This document shows positions 7,916 through 15,347 of a DNA stretch of 44,336 nt, one piece after another. The DNA is from a virus: positions 1-44,336 of the IMG/VR virus record IMGVR_UViG_3300020437_001194; one strand, 5' to 3'. Under the pieces are notes generated by a model. That model ran no database searches. It was not told the origin of the DNA and saw only the letters and a program-made list of their open reading frames with translations. Both the position numbers and the translations under genes were made by a program. The first letter of the stretch is position 1; every line of letters starts with the position of its first letter.

Positions 7916-8197
7916 ATGCCATACATTGAAGACCATGAAAGGAGAAAATACGATGAAGCAATCAAGAGCATCGTTCACAATCTGAATATAGAGGGGATGT
8001 GTGGTCTATATCCTGCGGGTCATTTGAATTACATCATTAGCGAAATAATCAAACAAACCTTGGATAGACAGGGGCTACGATACCAAACCGCAAATTCGGT
8101 GATGGGTGCATTAGAGTGTTGTAAATTGGAACTGTATCGGAGAGTTATTGCTCCATACGAAGATGAAAAAATCGAATCCAATGGAGATGTTTATTGA
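7916..8197 (+). CDS. Conserved phage-type protein, DUF6899-like
   Basis: A 93-residue protein of a small family seen in phages and other viruses. Recognisable features are the start MPYIEDHERRK, a central GHLNYIISEII, the segment VMGALECCKLELYRR and the ending VIAPYEDEKIESNGDVY, which is the family's hallmark. The function is unknown; it occurs in the early or metabolic gene blocks of many viruses. The gene's stop overlaps the next ATG by one base. This is one of the better signs that the segment belongs to a virus or virus-like element. Confidence 0.75.
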   Translation: MPYIEDHERRKYDEAIKSIVHNLNIEGMCGLYPAGHLNYIISEIIKQTLDRQGLRYQTANSVMGALECCKLELYRRVIAPYEDEKIESNGDVY

Positions 8198-8439
8198 TGA
8201 GGGCAAAATCTGTGGTTCATGTCGAATATGAAGTTTTTAACGCACTTCTTGACTCAGATTTGATTGCAGAAGTAGTCGCAGACTTGAAGATGGAAATGGT
8301 TCCAAATAATGATTCTGTGGCAGAAAAACGATTTGAAGATGGTGTGAAGAGTGCATCACAATACATCCTAAATCTTGCAGACAGAAGGCTTCACCGATTA
8401 CCTGAAAATCATGTGAATTATCAAGCAAAGGGTGAGTGA
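8197..8439 (+). CDS. Small protein, unknown
   Basis: An 80-residue acidic-helical protein (FNALLDSDLIAEVVADLKMEM, then FEDGVKSASQYILNLADRR). No family recognised. ATG overlaps the previous stop (TGATG) and the following gene begins near its end, so it belongs to the run 7916-9025. Confidence 0.55.
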   Translation: MRAKSVVHVEYEVFNALLDSDLIAEVVADLKMEMVPNNDSVAEKRFEDGVKSASQYILNLADRRLHRLPENHVNYQAKGE

Positions 8440-8440
8440 T

Positions 8441-8542
8441 TTGAAAAAGCCAATCAAATGCAGAAAACCACTTGCACATAGACCTGAATTTGAAGGAAAA
8501 TATCATTGTAAGGCTTGTGAAAGAGAGATGAATGGTGAGTAA
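8441..8542 (+). CDS. 33-residue Cys/His-rich peptide
   Basis: A short coupled gene with a TTG start (or GTG 8432, which overlaps the preceding stop). Product has KCRKPLAHR and YHCKACERE, a possible C-H-C-C metal site. Comparable peptides with a single treble-clef-like site are common in phage gene runs. Function unknown. Confidence 0.45.
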   Translation: MKKPIKCRKPLAHRPEFEGKYHCKACEREMNGE

Positions 8543-8870
8543 TTTGAAACCTAAGGTAATCCATATTTCAGGTGCAGACGGCAAACTTTGTGGTCGCCCT
8601 GCTGAAAATTGGGGAGAACGATACTTGAGTGATTCATTTGCTCAAACGCTCCCTACCTGTCCCGATTGTAAATTGGAGTATCGTATGAAATATGGGAGAG
8701 CATTTAGAAGCCCATTATCCTCTCTTGGTGAAGAATCTGATTTTGAGGGCTTGCCTGAGGCTGATGAACCAAACACCTCAGGAGATTTGCCGATGCCGAT
8801 TGTTGAAGCACTCGAAACGAAGGAGAGAGTCAGAACTTTGCGGGAGTATCTTGGTGGAGGGGTTGTATGA
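8532..8870 (+). CDS. Zinc-binding phage-type protein
   Basis: A 112-residue protein. The first half reads VIHISGADGKLCGRP ... TCPDCKLEY, with H, C and CxxC in an order seen in small actinophage-type zinc proteins that begin 'VHL..G...CG'. The acidic second half (GEESDFEGLPEADEP) looks flexible. It overlaps the upstream gene by 11 bases and the next by 4. Its role is unknown; an RNA- or DNA-binding adaptor is possible. Confidence 0.6.
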   Translation: MVSNLKPKVIHISGADGKLCGRPAENWGERYLSDSFAQTLPTCPDCKLEYRMKYGRAFRSPLSSLGEESDFEGLPEADEPNTSGDLPMPIVEALETKERVRTLREYLGGGVV

Positions 8871-9025
8871 GATTTACAGAAAGGTTTCTAATTGAGGGTT
8901 TGGATAATAATGGAAAGTGGAATAAATTCAACATTTATGATTTGTCGTTTGATGAAGTAAAACAAAAGGCCGCAGATGTTCTTCTGAGGACAAACTATGT
9001 TGGCGTGAAAATTGTTCGGATTTAG
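8867..9025 (+). CDS. 52-residue protein, unknown
   Basis: Begins at the ATG that overlaps the preceding stop (GTATGA) and reads through 52 codons with mixed alpha/beta character (RFTERFLIEGLDNNGKWNKF, then DEVKQKAADVLL and NYVGVKIVRI). No family recognised. It ends 19 bases before a promoter box, so it closes the gene run that began at 7694. Confidence 0.5.
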   Translation: MRFTERFLIEGLDNNGKWNKFNIYDLSFDEVKQKAADVLLRTNYVGVKIVRI

Positions 9026-9041
9026 GACAGAACATAGGCAT

Positions 9042-9058
9042 CCTTAAGTAGTAGGCTC
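9042..9058 (+). promoter_or_regulatory. CTTAAGTAGTAGG promoter before 9071
   Basis: CTTAAGTAGTAGG at 9043-9055. The AAGTAGTAGG extension is shared with the divergent pair at 18533-18573, which suggests a common regulator. TTAAGTA lies 27 bases before TTG 9071 and 36 before ATG 9080. Confidence 0.55.
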
Positions 9059-9070
9059 CCCTCGTATGAG

Positions 9071-10564
9071 TTGATTGGCATGGCTAATGGGGATAACTTT
9101 GTAAGAATGTGGATACCTGCAAACCGAGTTCAGAATGCTCGAAGCAAGTTGAATCGAATTAAGAAGACTGCGGATAATCGAGGAATTTCATTCAGTTTTG
9201 ATTTGCCTGAAGTTTCAAGAGAAGACATCAGTTCAAAAGAGATGAGTGAGAGGCGAGAACGATTGAGGCAGTTCGCTTTGACCGAAAATCCCGATGACCC
9301 CCTATATCGAAGCGTCTATGATGCTTTGAACATGGAGGCAAAAAACTTCAGAGCCTACATTATCCCTCCTGCTGACCACACCGAACAACCAACTACTCGA
9401 TATCGAAGGTATGGTTCAGAATTGAAGATGAATTATGATGATATCAGTAGTATGGGTTGGCAAGTAGTTGCAGTTTTGAAACCTGCTTCAGAGGCGTATT
9501 TTTATTCAAACATGACTTCAAACTACATGGTGAACACAATTCCAAACTTGAGTGATATTGGAGCCATTTCTGAACACCTACCACATGAATTGAATTCATT
9601 TTGTGAACATTGTGGAACAGTTAGGCGAAGAAATGAGTTGATTGTGGTTCACAACAAAGAGCAAGACACCTATGCAAGAGTTGGAAGCACTTGTTTGTTT
9701 GAATATACTGCAATAGACCCTAAGTTCACTATGAGTTTTTATGAGTTCCTTGAGACACCCTCGTTTGGCGACCCATCTCTTTTGAAGAAAAGCCCTAAGG
9801 TGCAAGATTTGTATGATTTTATGGAAAAGGCAGTTCGATTGTTTGATTATGCCGACTCATACATCAAGGGAATCGGAAGGTCTATTTTTGAGTCTTACAT
9901 CAAAGAAGTGGATGGCGATTCTTGGCTTGTTCCATTTGGCTACCCTACATCATTAGGATTGTCAGATGGAGAGATTATGATGGGTGCTTTTCAACCTTCA
10001 ATCCTTGACAAGTATTGCCGAAGAATTAGCCCTTCAAGTGAAAAAATTGACGACATGATTACAATGATGATTTCTTATGTCATGCAGTTGAATGCAAGGT
10101 CTGACTTTGAATACAATTTGAAGAGGATTGTGGATGCAGGAGTAGTATCTCCAAGAACTGCGGGCTATGCCGCTTCAATTTACACAGTTTATCGAAGGGC
10201 TGAGGAAAAGGGGCTTGTTCAAGCCGTGTTTTTCCCTCAACCACCTGAGGAATCAGAAGATGAAGGGATGCACTTTGGAGAGATAGGAGATAGGATTGAA
10301 TTCACCGCAAAAGTCATGAGAAAGCAAGTCCGAGAAGGATACTATGGGGATACTACCATGTTGGTTTTTGAAGTTCTCGGTGGCACACACAACGGCTCAG
10401 AAGTGGTGTGGTGGAGTTCATCATCCAAAAGGATGCCTTCAGTTGGAGATGTCGTAAATGTTCGGGGAACAGTCAAGAAGCATGGCGAGTTCAAAGGGAA
10501 GAAAATCACCACCATTACAAGAGGAAAAATCTCTGAAGCGGGCGATTACGAATTAGCAAATTGA
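9071..10564 (+). CDS. Zinc-finger and OB-fold protein, phage orphan family
   Basis: A 497-residue protein. In the middle, CEHCGTVRRRNELIVVHN followed by RVGSTCL forms a likely four-cysteine zinc site of a kind seen in uncharacterised phage and plasmid proteins. The last about 95 residues (from GEIGDRIEFTAKV to GKKITTITRGK) look like an OB-fold with a strand order suited to single-stranded nucleic acid binding. The 5' end could be TTG 9071 (27 bases from the TATA-like box) or ATG 9080. The middle helices have no match that I recognise. A role in DNA replication or repair is suggested by the OB-fold and by a promoter like that of the ERCC4 nuclease, but this is inference. Confidence 0.65.
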   Translation: MIGMANGDNFVRMWIPANRVQNARSKLNRIKKTADNRGISFSFDLPEVSREDISSKEMSERRERLRQFALTENPDDPLYRSVYDALNMEAKNFRAYIIPPADHTEQPTTRYRRYGSELKMNYDDISSMGWQVVAVLKPASEAYFYSNMTSNYMVNTIPNLSDIGAISEHLPHELNSFCEHCGTVRRRNELIVVHNKEQDTYARVGSTCLFEYTAIDPKFTMSFYEFLETPSFGDPSLLKKSPKVQDLYDFMEKAVRLFDYADSYIKGIGRSIFESYIKEVDGDSWLVPFGYPTSLGLSDGEIMMGAFQPSILDKYCRRISPSSEKIDDMITMMISYVMQLNARSDFEYNLKRIVDAGVVSPRTAGYAASIYTVYRRAEEKGLVQAVFFPQPPEESEDEGMHFGEIGDRIEFTAKVMRKQVREGYYGDTTMLVFEVLGGTHNGSEVVWWSSSSKRMPSVGDVVNVRGTVKKHGEFKGKKITTITRGKISEAGDYELAN

Positions 10565-10565
10565 G

Positions 10566-10853
10566 GTGATTAGAGTGGAATTTGAGATTTATGAGGATGG
10601 AGGATACACCTTGATAGAAATTTCACACAACTCAAAATCGCTCGGTGAGTATGTTCTGCCCTCAGGTGTGGCAGGGGAAGATTTTTTCTCTCAATATCTT
10701 AATGACATCAAGATTGAGTTTTTCGATGTTCTTGGGGTTTCAGAATGGTGGATAACTGACAGGGAAGGTATTGTTATTGAAGGTGCTTTTTATGATATTG
10801 AAGAAGCAAAGAAGGCATGGCGAAATTTGGTGATGACTCATCATGAAGTATAA
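10566..10853 (+). CDS. 95-residue protein, unknown
   Basis: Starts with GTG directly behind the previous gene's stop (TGAGGTG). The product is acidic and alpha/beta (VEFEIYEDGGYTLIEIS, ... FDVLGVSEWWI), with a C-terminal helix EEAKKAWRNLVMTHHE. No family recognised. Co-transcribed with the zinc/OB protein upstream. Confidence 0.6.
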   Translation: MIRVEFEIYEDGGYTLIEISHNSKSLGEYVLPSGVAGEDFFSQYLNDIKIEFFDVLGVSEWWITDREGIVIEGAFYDIEEAKKAWRNLVMTHHEV

Positions 10854-10950
10854 AAAGGTATGCACTTGCGAGAATCAGCCCTGTTGGGTTTGTTTCCTGC
10901 TTTTCGACCTTTATTTGAAAGAAATTGAGTGGCTTTTGGATGAGGATTGA
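10843..10950 (+). CDS. 35-residue cysteine-rich peptide
   Basis: The ATG lies inside the end of the preceding gene. The product has VCTCENQPCWVCF, four cysteines as CxC and CxxC within 12 residues, which could hold a metal, followed by an acidic hydrophobic helix. Function unknown. Very short, so moderate to low confidence. Confidence 0.45.
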   Translation: MKYKKVCTCENQPCWVCFLLFDLYLKEIEWLLDED

Positions 10951-10998
10951 GGGCAAAGCCTTTTAAGGGTGGTTGTGTGATTGGCGATTGGTGAGTCT

Positions 10999-11631
10999 AT
11001 GACGAAAAGGGAAATTCACGGAATAAGTGATGAAGATGCAGAGATTATTGATTCATTGGATGAAATTGAGAGGGAGATTTTGATGACAAAAAAGAAGAAT
11101 AGGCTGAAGGGAATGAGAATTTATCTTGCGGGGCCGATTGACCATGCAAAAGATGATGGAGTTGGTTGGAGGAATGAATTGAAAAAATTCATCAAGAAGA
11201 AGGGTGCTTTTGCGCTTGACCCTTGCGACAAGCCAATTTCCTATGCCGCCTACGGAGAAGTCGGAACGGAAAAAACAAAGATGCTTGAACTCAAAAAAAT
11301 GGGAAGATTCTTTGAACTTTCTGAACAGATGAAGAAGATTGCTCATGTTGATTTGAGAATGACAGATGTTTCAGATTGTGTGGTTGTTTATCTGAATCCG
11401 AATATCACAATGTTTGGAACCATTCATGAATTAATCAATAGCCTTCAACAAAGGAAACCAACGCTTGTAGTAATTGAGGGTGGCAAGAAAAATGCTCCGA
11501 ATTGGTTGTTTGGCATCATGGATTACAACTTCATGTTTGATTCTTTTGATGAACTTGAAGAATTTTTGACACTTGTTGATGAGGCTTCATTTGACCCTGA
11601 CTTGACTCGATGGGTTTTCTTTGACCTTTGA
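10999..11631 (+). CDS. Nucleoside 2-deoxyribosyltransferase-like protein
   Basis: A 210-residue protein. After about 35 charged residues comes MRIYLAGPIDHAK, the strand and GP-D turn of the nucleoside 2-deoxyribosyltransferase and DUF4406-like fold. Near residue 130 SDCVVVYLNPNITMFGTIHELI gives the second strand and the catalytic-type glutamate in GTIHE. Family enzymes exchange or hydrolyse the base on a deoxynucleoside; phage members are thought to take part in nucleotide salvage or in handling modified bases. This suits the RNR and deaminase in the window. TTTTAAGG at 10961 is a weak box. TTG 10981 is an in-frame alternative start. Confidence 0.72.
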   Translation: MTKREIHGISDEDAEIIDSLDEIEREILMTKKKNRLKGMRIYLAGPIDHAKDDGVGWRNELKKFIKKKGAFALDPCDKPISYAAYGEVGTEKTKMLELKKMGRFFELSEQMKKIAHVDLRMTDVSDCVVVYLNPNITMFGTIHELINSLQQRKPTLVVIEGGKKNAPNWLFGIMDYNFMFDSFDELEEFLTLVDEASFDPDLTRWVFFDL

Positions 11632-11636
11632 GACAC

Positions 11637-11647
11637 TTTTAAGTATC
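11637..11647 (+). promoter_or_regulatory. CTTTTAAGTATC promoter, anchored-protein array
   Basis: TTTTAAGTATC; TTAAGTA begins 30 bases before ATG 11669. First of the TTTAAGTATC class of boxes, which serves the tail-anchored array, the giant gene, the YN-x-x-RG family and the GluRS-like gene. Confidence 0.6.
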
Positions 11648-11668
11648 TGAACATTCATCATTCAAAAC

Positions 11669-12148
11669 ATGATTGGTGTTGATGTTTTCAATTATGGGCA
11701 TCTTTTTGAATCAAATGAGGTTCATGGGCCAATTCGCCCATGCCCTTGTCCTGAGGATTATGGCGTTTCTATGCACCCTGATTGTTGCGAATTTGTTCCT
11801 GAAGACCAACAACCTGATTTGGATGGCGATGGAACTCCTGACATCTCTGATGCTAATCCACATGACCCTGACATCCAAACACAAGAGCAACAAGACCAAA
11901 AGGAGCAGGAACTTGATGGTGGAAATGGAAATGGAGGCGATGGCTCGGAAGGTGCGGGAATCATTGGGGGCGATGACCCAAGTTATCTATCAGTCGTAAA
12001 TCCTTATGGTATCAATCCTGAAACAGGTAATGCTTATTGTGTTGATTACAATAATTGTCCTCAACAACCAACTCAAATAGACTCAAAAATAATTTCTTAT
12101 GGAATTTTAGGATTGATTGGAGTGGTAGCAGTTTCAATGTTAGGTTAG
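11669..12148 (+). CDS. Tail-anchored protein with calcium-type repeat
   Basis: A 159-residue protein with a cysteine-rich N-terminal part (RPCPCPEDYG, DCCEF), then DLDGDGTPDISDANPHDPD, which resembles the calcium-binding thrombospondin type 3 repeat, a Q/E-rich linker, a glycine/asparagine stretch, and one C-terminal membrane helix (SYGILGLIGVVAVSML) that ends the protein. There is no N-terminal signal peptide. Its start MIGVDVFNYGH weakly echoes the MI-x-x-FGN start of the next proteins. Its position as first of a run of similar anchored proteins suggests a surface or particle component. No family recognised. Confidence 0.7.
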   Translation: MIGVDVFNYGHLFESNEVHGPIRPCPCPEDYGVSMHPDCCEFVPEDQQPDLDGDGTPDISDANPHDPDIQTQEQQDQKEQELDGGNGNGGDGSEGAGIIGGDDPSYLSVVNPYGINPETGNAYCVDYNNCPQQPTQIDSKIISYGILGLIGVVAVSMLG

Positions 12149-12157
12149 GTGAATTAA

Positions 12158-12787
12158 ATGTATGGCAATCAAACTTTTGGAATGTTTTTTGACGCTAATG
12201 ATACGATGCCCTACGGCTCAAAGAAACCTGATTTCCGTATTGATTTAGCGAATGCCAAACTTCCAAAGGATGTTCATCGCTCTAAAATTGAACCTCCTGC
12301 CAAAGCAAACACAGGTCGCTTAAAAATCATTGAACAGGGACAAGGGAGAATAAAGGTTGATGGACTTATGGGGTTGCCTGATTTGAAACCCCAACTTCCT
12401 GAAATGCCCGATTTGGGGGAGCCGATTGGTGAACCTACTGATGATTCAGGAAATTCTGCACAAGACCCTGTAATCGAAGAACCTGTTTCTGAGCCGATTC
12501 AAACTGATAATGATTCAACTGCTAATGGCGAAGTTGAACAAACTGAACCTGAAGCGGAACCTGAACCTGAAGCAAAAACTCAAATTAGTGGAGGAACGGT
12601 TGAATTTGCATTACCTGAATGGTTCAAAGATTCATTTACGAAGGGGGCTAAGGTGGTTGGAGTCGGAATTTTAGGATATGTAGCCTTTGTCGTTGCAGAC
12701 CGATTGGGCGTTGCAGATAAAATTTCTGACGCTTTGAAATCCAATAAGAAAGATGAGCCGCAAAAAAGTTCAGTTACATCTGAATAA
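12158..12787 (+). CDS. Anchored protein with acidic proline-rich stalk
   Basis: A 209-residue protein. It begins MYGNQTFGMF, echoing the FGNQxW start of its neighbours, then MPYGSKKPDF. A long stalk of E, P and D follows (EEPVSEPIQTDND, EQTEPEAEPEPEA), then one membrane segment (VVGVGILGYVAFVVADRLGV, about residues 170-190) and a lysine-rich tail. The basic tail should face the cytoplasm or particle interior, placing the stalk outside if insertion is of that sense. Function unknown; structural member of the array is the best guess. Confidence 0.68.
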   Translation: MYGNQTFGMFFDANDTMPYGSKKPDFRIDLANAKLPKDVHRSKIEPPAKANTGRLKIIEQGQGRIKVDGLMGLPDLKPQLPEMPDLGEPIGEPTDDSGNSAQDPVIEEPVSEPIQTDNDSTANGEVEQTEPEAEPEPEAKTQISGGTVEFALPEWFKDSFTKGAKVVGVGILGYVAFVVADRLGVADKISDALKSNKKDEPQKSSVTSE

Positions 12788-12818
12788 TTCATGAAAAAAC
12801 CTTGTATCTTGCATAATC

Positions 12819-12865
12819 CTTAAATAGGGTGAAATCACAATCTCCGAAACGACACCTTTAACACT
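12819..12865 (+). promoter_or_regulatory. Tandem promoter boxes before 12890
   Basis: CTTAAATAGGG at 12819-12829 and CTTTAACACTC at 12856-12866. The second is 32 bases before GTG 12890 and is repeated before the gene at 38598. The first has no start codon at the usual distance, so it may add a longer leader or an upstream start of transcription. Confidence 0.5.
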
Positions 12866-12889
12866 CAGAATTTCTGATTAATGAGTTAG

Positions 12890-13525
12890 GTGATTCATAT
12901 CTTTGGCAACCAAAATTGGAGTAATTCACTAATTGGAATCATGCCTCAATCGAAATCTGTGGTTTATAGGACAGAATTCAGAAACGAAGATGAGCCAAGG
13001 TATAATGTTTCGGGGTGGAGTGGGCCTTGTTCAAATTTGTGGTGGTCTATTGGAGATATTGATGCAAGTGAATTCATAGATTTACACCTTCAGCGCATGA
13101 ATCAATGCGGTTTAACAACTGCGGATATTTATCAAGCGTGGGATGATTTGCGAGCCACAGGAAGCACCGCAGGAAGAGGCAGAGCCTCCTATGAGAGGGC
13201 TGAAGCCAATCAACAAGAACCGACAACTGAAGGCAGAGAGAACTCAGGAATTGGTAATGGAACCATAAATGGAGATAGTTCTGATGATGGAAATCTCAAT
13301 GGAAATGGAAATGGAAATGGAAATGGAAATGGAAATGGAAATGGAGATGGAGATGGAGATGGAAATGGAAATGGAAATGGAAATGGAAATGGAAATGGAA
13401 ATGGAAATGGAAATGGAAATGGAGCAGGAAATGAGGCTCCCCTCATAGACCCTCAATACATCACTCTTGGAGTAGTAGGAATCTTTGCATTAGTTGGAGT
13501 TAAGATGTTGATGGGTCGAAATTGA
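12890..13525 (+). CDS. Tail-anchored paralogue with Gly-Asn stalk
   Basis: A 211-residue member of the FGNxxW family: MIHIFGNQNWS, then IGIMPQSKSVVYRTEFR, nearly the same as in the genes at 13572 and 14250. A soluble domain follows (YNVSGWSGPCSNLWWS ...), then a stalk of alternating Gly and Asn/Asp coded by a hexamer DNA repeat at 13301-13420, and a C-terminal membrane helix (ITLGVVGIFALVGVKMLMG). There is no signal peptide. The GTG start is the only one that keeps the shared N-terminus. The repeat probably changes length between relatives, so the stalk length may vary. Likely a surface-exposed or particle protein; role unproven. Confidence 0.72.
   Translation: MIHIFGNQNWSNSLIGIMPQSKSVVYRTEFRNEDEPRYNVSGWSGPCSNLWWSIGDIDASEFIDLHLQRMNQCGLTTADIYQAWDDLRATGSTAGRGRASYERAEANQQEPTTEGRENSGIGNGTINGDSSDDGNLNGNGNGNGNGNGNGNGDGDGDGNGNGNGNGNGNGNGNGNGNGAGNEAPLIDPQYITLGVVGIFALVGVKMLMGRN
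13301..13420 (+). repeat. Hexanucleotide repeat (GGAAAT/GGAGAT)20
   Basis: Twenty uninterrupted 6-base units: seven GGAAAT, three GGAGAT (13343-13360), then ten GGAAAT. It is in frame and codes for Gly-Asn (Gly-Asp in the middle). Slippage would add or remove two residues without breaking the frame, so length variation would be tolerated. Confidence 0.95.
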
Positions 13526-13542
13526 TTCAAGTAAAGAGGCAT

Positions 13543-13553
13543 CTTTAAGTATC
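13543..13553 (+). promoter_or_regulatory. TTTAAGTATC promoter before 13572
   Basis: CTTTAAGTATC; the bases from here to the start codon (AAGCGAAACATCCATAGTTG) are almost the same as those before 14250, showing that the promoter was duplicated with the gene. Confidence 0.6.
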
Positions 13554-13571
13554 TAAGCGAAACATCCATAG

Positions 13572-14207
13572 TTGATTACGATGTTTGGAAATCATAGTTG
13601 GAGTGATAAGCGAGTAGGAATCATACCCTCGACAAAATCTGTTTCTTATCGAAGTGAATTCAGAGTATTCAATTCTCCTGATGAACCAAACAAAATCAAT
13701 GTCTTCATTTCGACAGGCGGTGCTTACGCTAATCAAGAAAGGTATCATGTTTTGTATGCAGACCCAACAGGAGGCTTGACAGGCAGAGGCGCAAACACCC
13801 TCTCACAGGCTATTTCTGATGCAGAAAGTGGAGAAAGAAGCAACTCGAAAACCTTTGTAATTGAAAGTTTTTGGAACAAAGATGCAACTGAGGCCGTAAG
13901 AAATGGTGCTTTAGAAATAAACAATAGAAATCCTCCTGAGCCTCTTGTTGGAGGTTGCACCGATTCAGAAGCGAAGAATTACAATCCTGATGCAAATGCA
14001 AACGATGGCTCTTGTGAATATCCTCCGCTTGCAGGTTGCACAGATTCAGAAGCGAAGAATTACAATCCTGATGCTGAAGTTGATGATGGTTCTTGTGAAT
14101 ATAAGACTCTTGCAGACAATGTGCGTGAGGACTTGGCAGAAATCCCTTGGGGTCTTGTAGGTCTTGGTGTAGTTGCTTTGGTTGGATTTAAGTTCTTACA
14201 GGCTTGA
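13572..14207 (+). CDS. Tail-anchored paralogue with two DDGSCEY repeats
   Basis: A 211-residue member of the FGNxxW family (MITMFGNHSWS, VGIIPSTKSVSYRSEFR). After a variable middle domain come two cysteine repeats of the type GCTDSEAKNY ... DDGSCEY, common in secreted proteins of marine bacteria and archaea, then a membrane helix (IPWGLVGLGVVALVGFKFL) and only two more residues. The TTG start lines up with the GTG of the gene at 12890; ATG 13581 is the alternative. The paired cysteines suggest an oxidising, extracytoplasmic site, although no signal peptide is present. Probably arose with the next gene by duplication. Confidence 0.72.
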   Translation: MITMFGNHSWSDKRVGIIPSTKSVSYRSEFRVFNSPDEPNKINVFISTGGAYANQERYHVLYADPTGGLTGRGANTLSQAISDAESGERSNSKTFVIESFWNKDATEAVRNGALEINNRNPPEPLVGGCTDSEAKNYNPDANANDGSCEYPPLAGCTDSEAKNYNPDAEVDDGSCEYKTLADNVREDLAEIPWGLVGLGVVALVGFKFLQA

Positions 14208-14220
14208 ACTTCACAGATAC

Positions 14221-14231
14221 TTTTAAGTATC
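14221..14231 (+). promoter_or_regulatory. TTTTAAGTATC promoter before 14250
   Basis: Same class and surrounding bases as the box at 13543, lying inside the 40-base spacer between two paralogues, so each paralogue has its own promoter rather than sharing one operon transcript. Confidence 0.6.
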
Positions 14232-14249
14232 GAAGCGAAATATCCATAG

Positions 14250-14861
14250 TTGATTACGATGTTTGGAAATCAAAGTTGGAGTGATAAGCGGGTGGGAATC
14301 ATGCCCTCATCAAAATCTGTTTCCTATCGAAGTGAGTTTAGGTTATTTGATGCAACGGACTTTGATATTGAGAAAGATAACCCCGTCATGGGAGTAGTTA
14401 AGGCAAAGTGGGTTGAAGCGACTCAAACATATCACTACAAGGCTTACGGAATGGATGATTATGCCGACACAGGCAAAAAAGATGCCGACCAAGTGAAAAA
14501 CTCAACCCTCGAAACACAGGTTGGAAACATCACCCATTCAGTAGCAAGCAAGATACGGGCGGGGCAAGGATTGGAATTTGAATCTCTTTCCCCTGCCGAC
14601 AATAAAGAGGGATGCACAGATTCCGAAGCCAAGAATTACAATCCTGATGCTGAAGTTGATGATGGTTCTTGTGAATATCCGCTTGCAGGTTGCACAGATT
14701 CAGAAGCGAAGAATTACAATCCTGATGCTGAAGTTGATGATGGTTCTTGTGAATCTAAGACTCTTGCAGACAATGTGAGTGAAGATTTGTCAGAATTGCC
14801 TTGGGGTTTGATTGCGCTTGGAGGCGTAGGAATAGTTGCACTTAAGTTTGTGATGGGGTGA
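14250..14861 (+). CDS. Tail-anchored paralogue with two DDGSCEY repeats
   Basis: A 203-residue sister of the gene at 13572. The first about 32 residues are nearly identical (MITMFGNQSWSDKRVGIMP ...), the middle (residues about 35-110) is unrelated or highly diverged, and the end is again shared: two GCTDSEAKNY ... DDGSCE repeats and a membrane helix (LPWGLIALGGVGIVALKFVMG). Conserved ends with a changed middle are what would be expected if the middle meets a variable partner. Starts TTG 14250 by comparison with its paralogue; ATG 14259 is possible. Confidence 0.72.
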   Translation: MITMFGNQSWSDKRVGIMPSSKSVSYRSEFRLFDATDFDIEKDNPVMGVVKAKWVEATQTYHYKAYGMDDYADTGKKDADQVKNSTLETQVGNITHSVASKIRAGQGLEFESLSPADNKEGCTDSEAKNYNPDAEVDDGSCEYPLAGCTDSEAKNYNPDAEVDDGSCESKTLADNVSEDLSELPWGLIALGGVGIVALKFVMG

Positions 14862-14865
14862 AAAA

Positions 14866-14988
14866 ATGGAAGATGTTAAAATTGAACAATTTACTCTTTA
14901 TGCTTTTGGAGCCGTTTCTTTGTTGGCAATCTATTACAGAATGCGATTCAAAGGATTGAAGAGAAAACTCTCGAAGTTGGGTGATTAA
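14866..14988 (+). CDS. 40-residue membrane peptide
   Basis: Begins four bases after the preceding stop, behind GGGGTGAAAAA. The product has a single membrane segment (FTLYAFGAVSLLAIYY) and a basic tail (RMRFKGLKRKLSKLG), which by the positive-inside rule should be cytoplasmic. It overlaps the next gene by 8 bases. Function unknown. Confidence 0.58.
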   Translation: MEDVKIEQFTLYAFGAVSLLAIYYRMRFKGLKRKLSKLGD

Positions 14989-15343
14989 TTTGGTTTTTGG
15001 GCATCACCCATTTAACCATCATGTTTTGCGATTTGGTGCAGAAGAAAAGCCAAGCCTGAAACAAATCCTTGATTCTGACCCCCTCGGTATGTTGAATGCA
15101 AACTTTTCCATTGGAGGGAGTTGGAATGCAGATGGAAATGTAGTGATTCTTCAAGAAGGAGATGGATTTTACATCATCATTAACAACGACTCGCAAATGA
15201 AAGTCAGGGTGAAAGACCTACAAACAGGAGAAACAAGAACTCTTGTAGCCAATTCTAAAAATCCTGCAATTGAGGCTGAAGGAAACAATGTAGCAGTAAG
15301 ATTGCTTTCAGTAAATTCTCCCAAAGGCTCATTCAGTTATTGA
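14981..15343 (+). CDS. Array-related soluble protein
   Basis: A 120-residue protein whose start MINLVFGHHPFNHHVLRFG resembles the FGN start of the anchored family, but it has no membrane segment. The rest is beta-rich (NADGNVVILQEGDGFYIIIN, MKVRVKDLQTGETRTLV), reminiscent of a small jelly-roll or similar beta sandwich, though I cannot name a fold. GTG start 8 bases before the previous stop ends. Last member of the tandem array; it could be the soluble partner of the anchored proteins. Confidence 0.62.
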   Translation: MINLVFGHHPFNHHVLRFGAEEKPSLKQILDSDPLGMLNANFSIGGSWNADGNVVILQEGDGFYIIINNDSQMKVRVKDLQTGETRTLVANSKNPAIEAEGNNVAVRLLSVNSPKGSFSY

Positions 15344-15347
15344 AAAA

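Noticed and set aside
13301-13420. CRISPR-like repeat array
   Set aside because: The repeat has no spacers; it is a pure 6-base microsatellite coding for Gly-Asn.
13210-13456. Long open minus-strand frames of Pro-Phe and Ile-Ser repeats
   Set aside because: They are only the reverse reading of the in-frame hexamer repeat in the plus-strand gene at 12890.
13572-14861. Diversity-generating retroelement variable region
   Set aside because: The middles differ too much for template-based changes, and no reverse transcriptase or template repeat is in the window.
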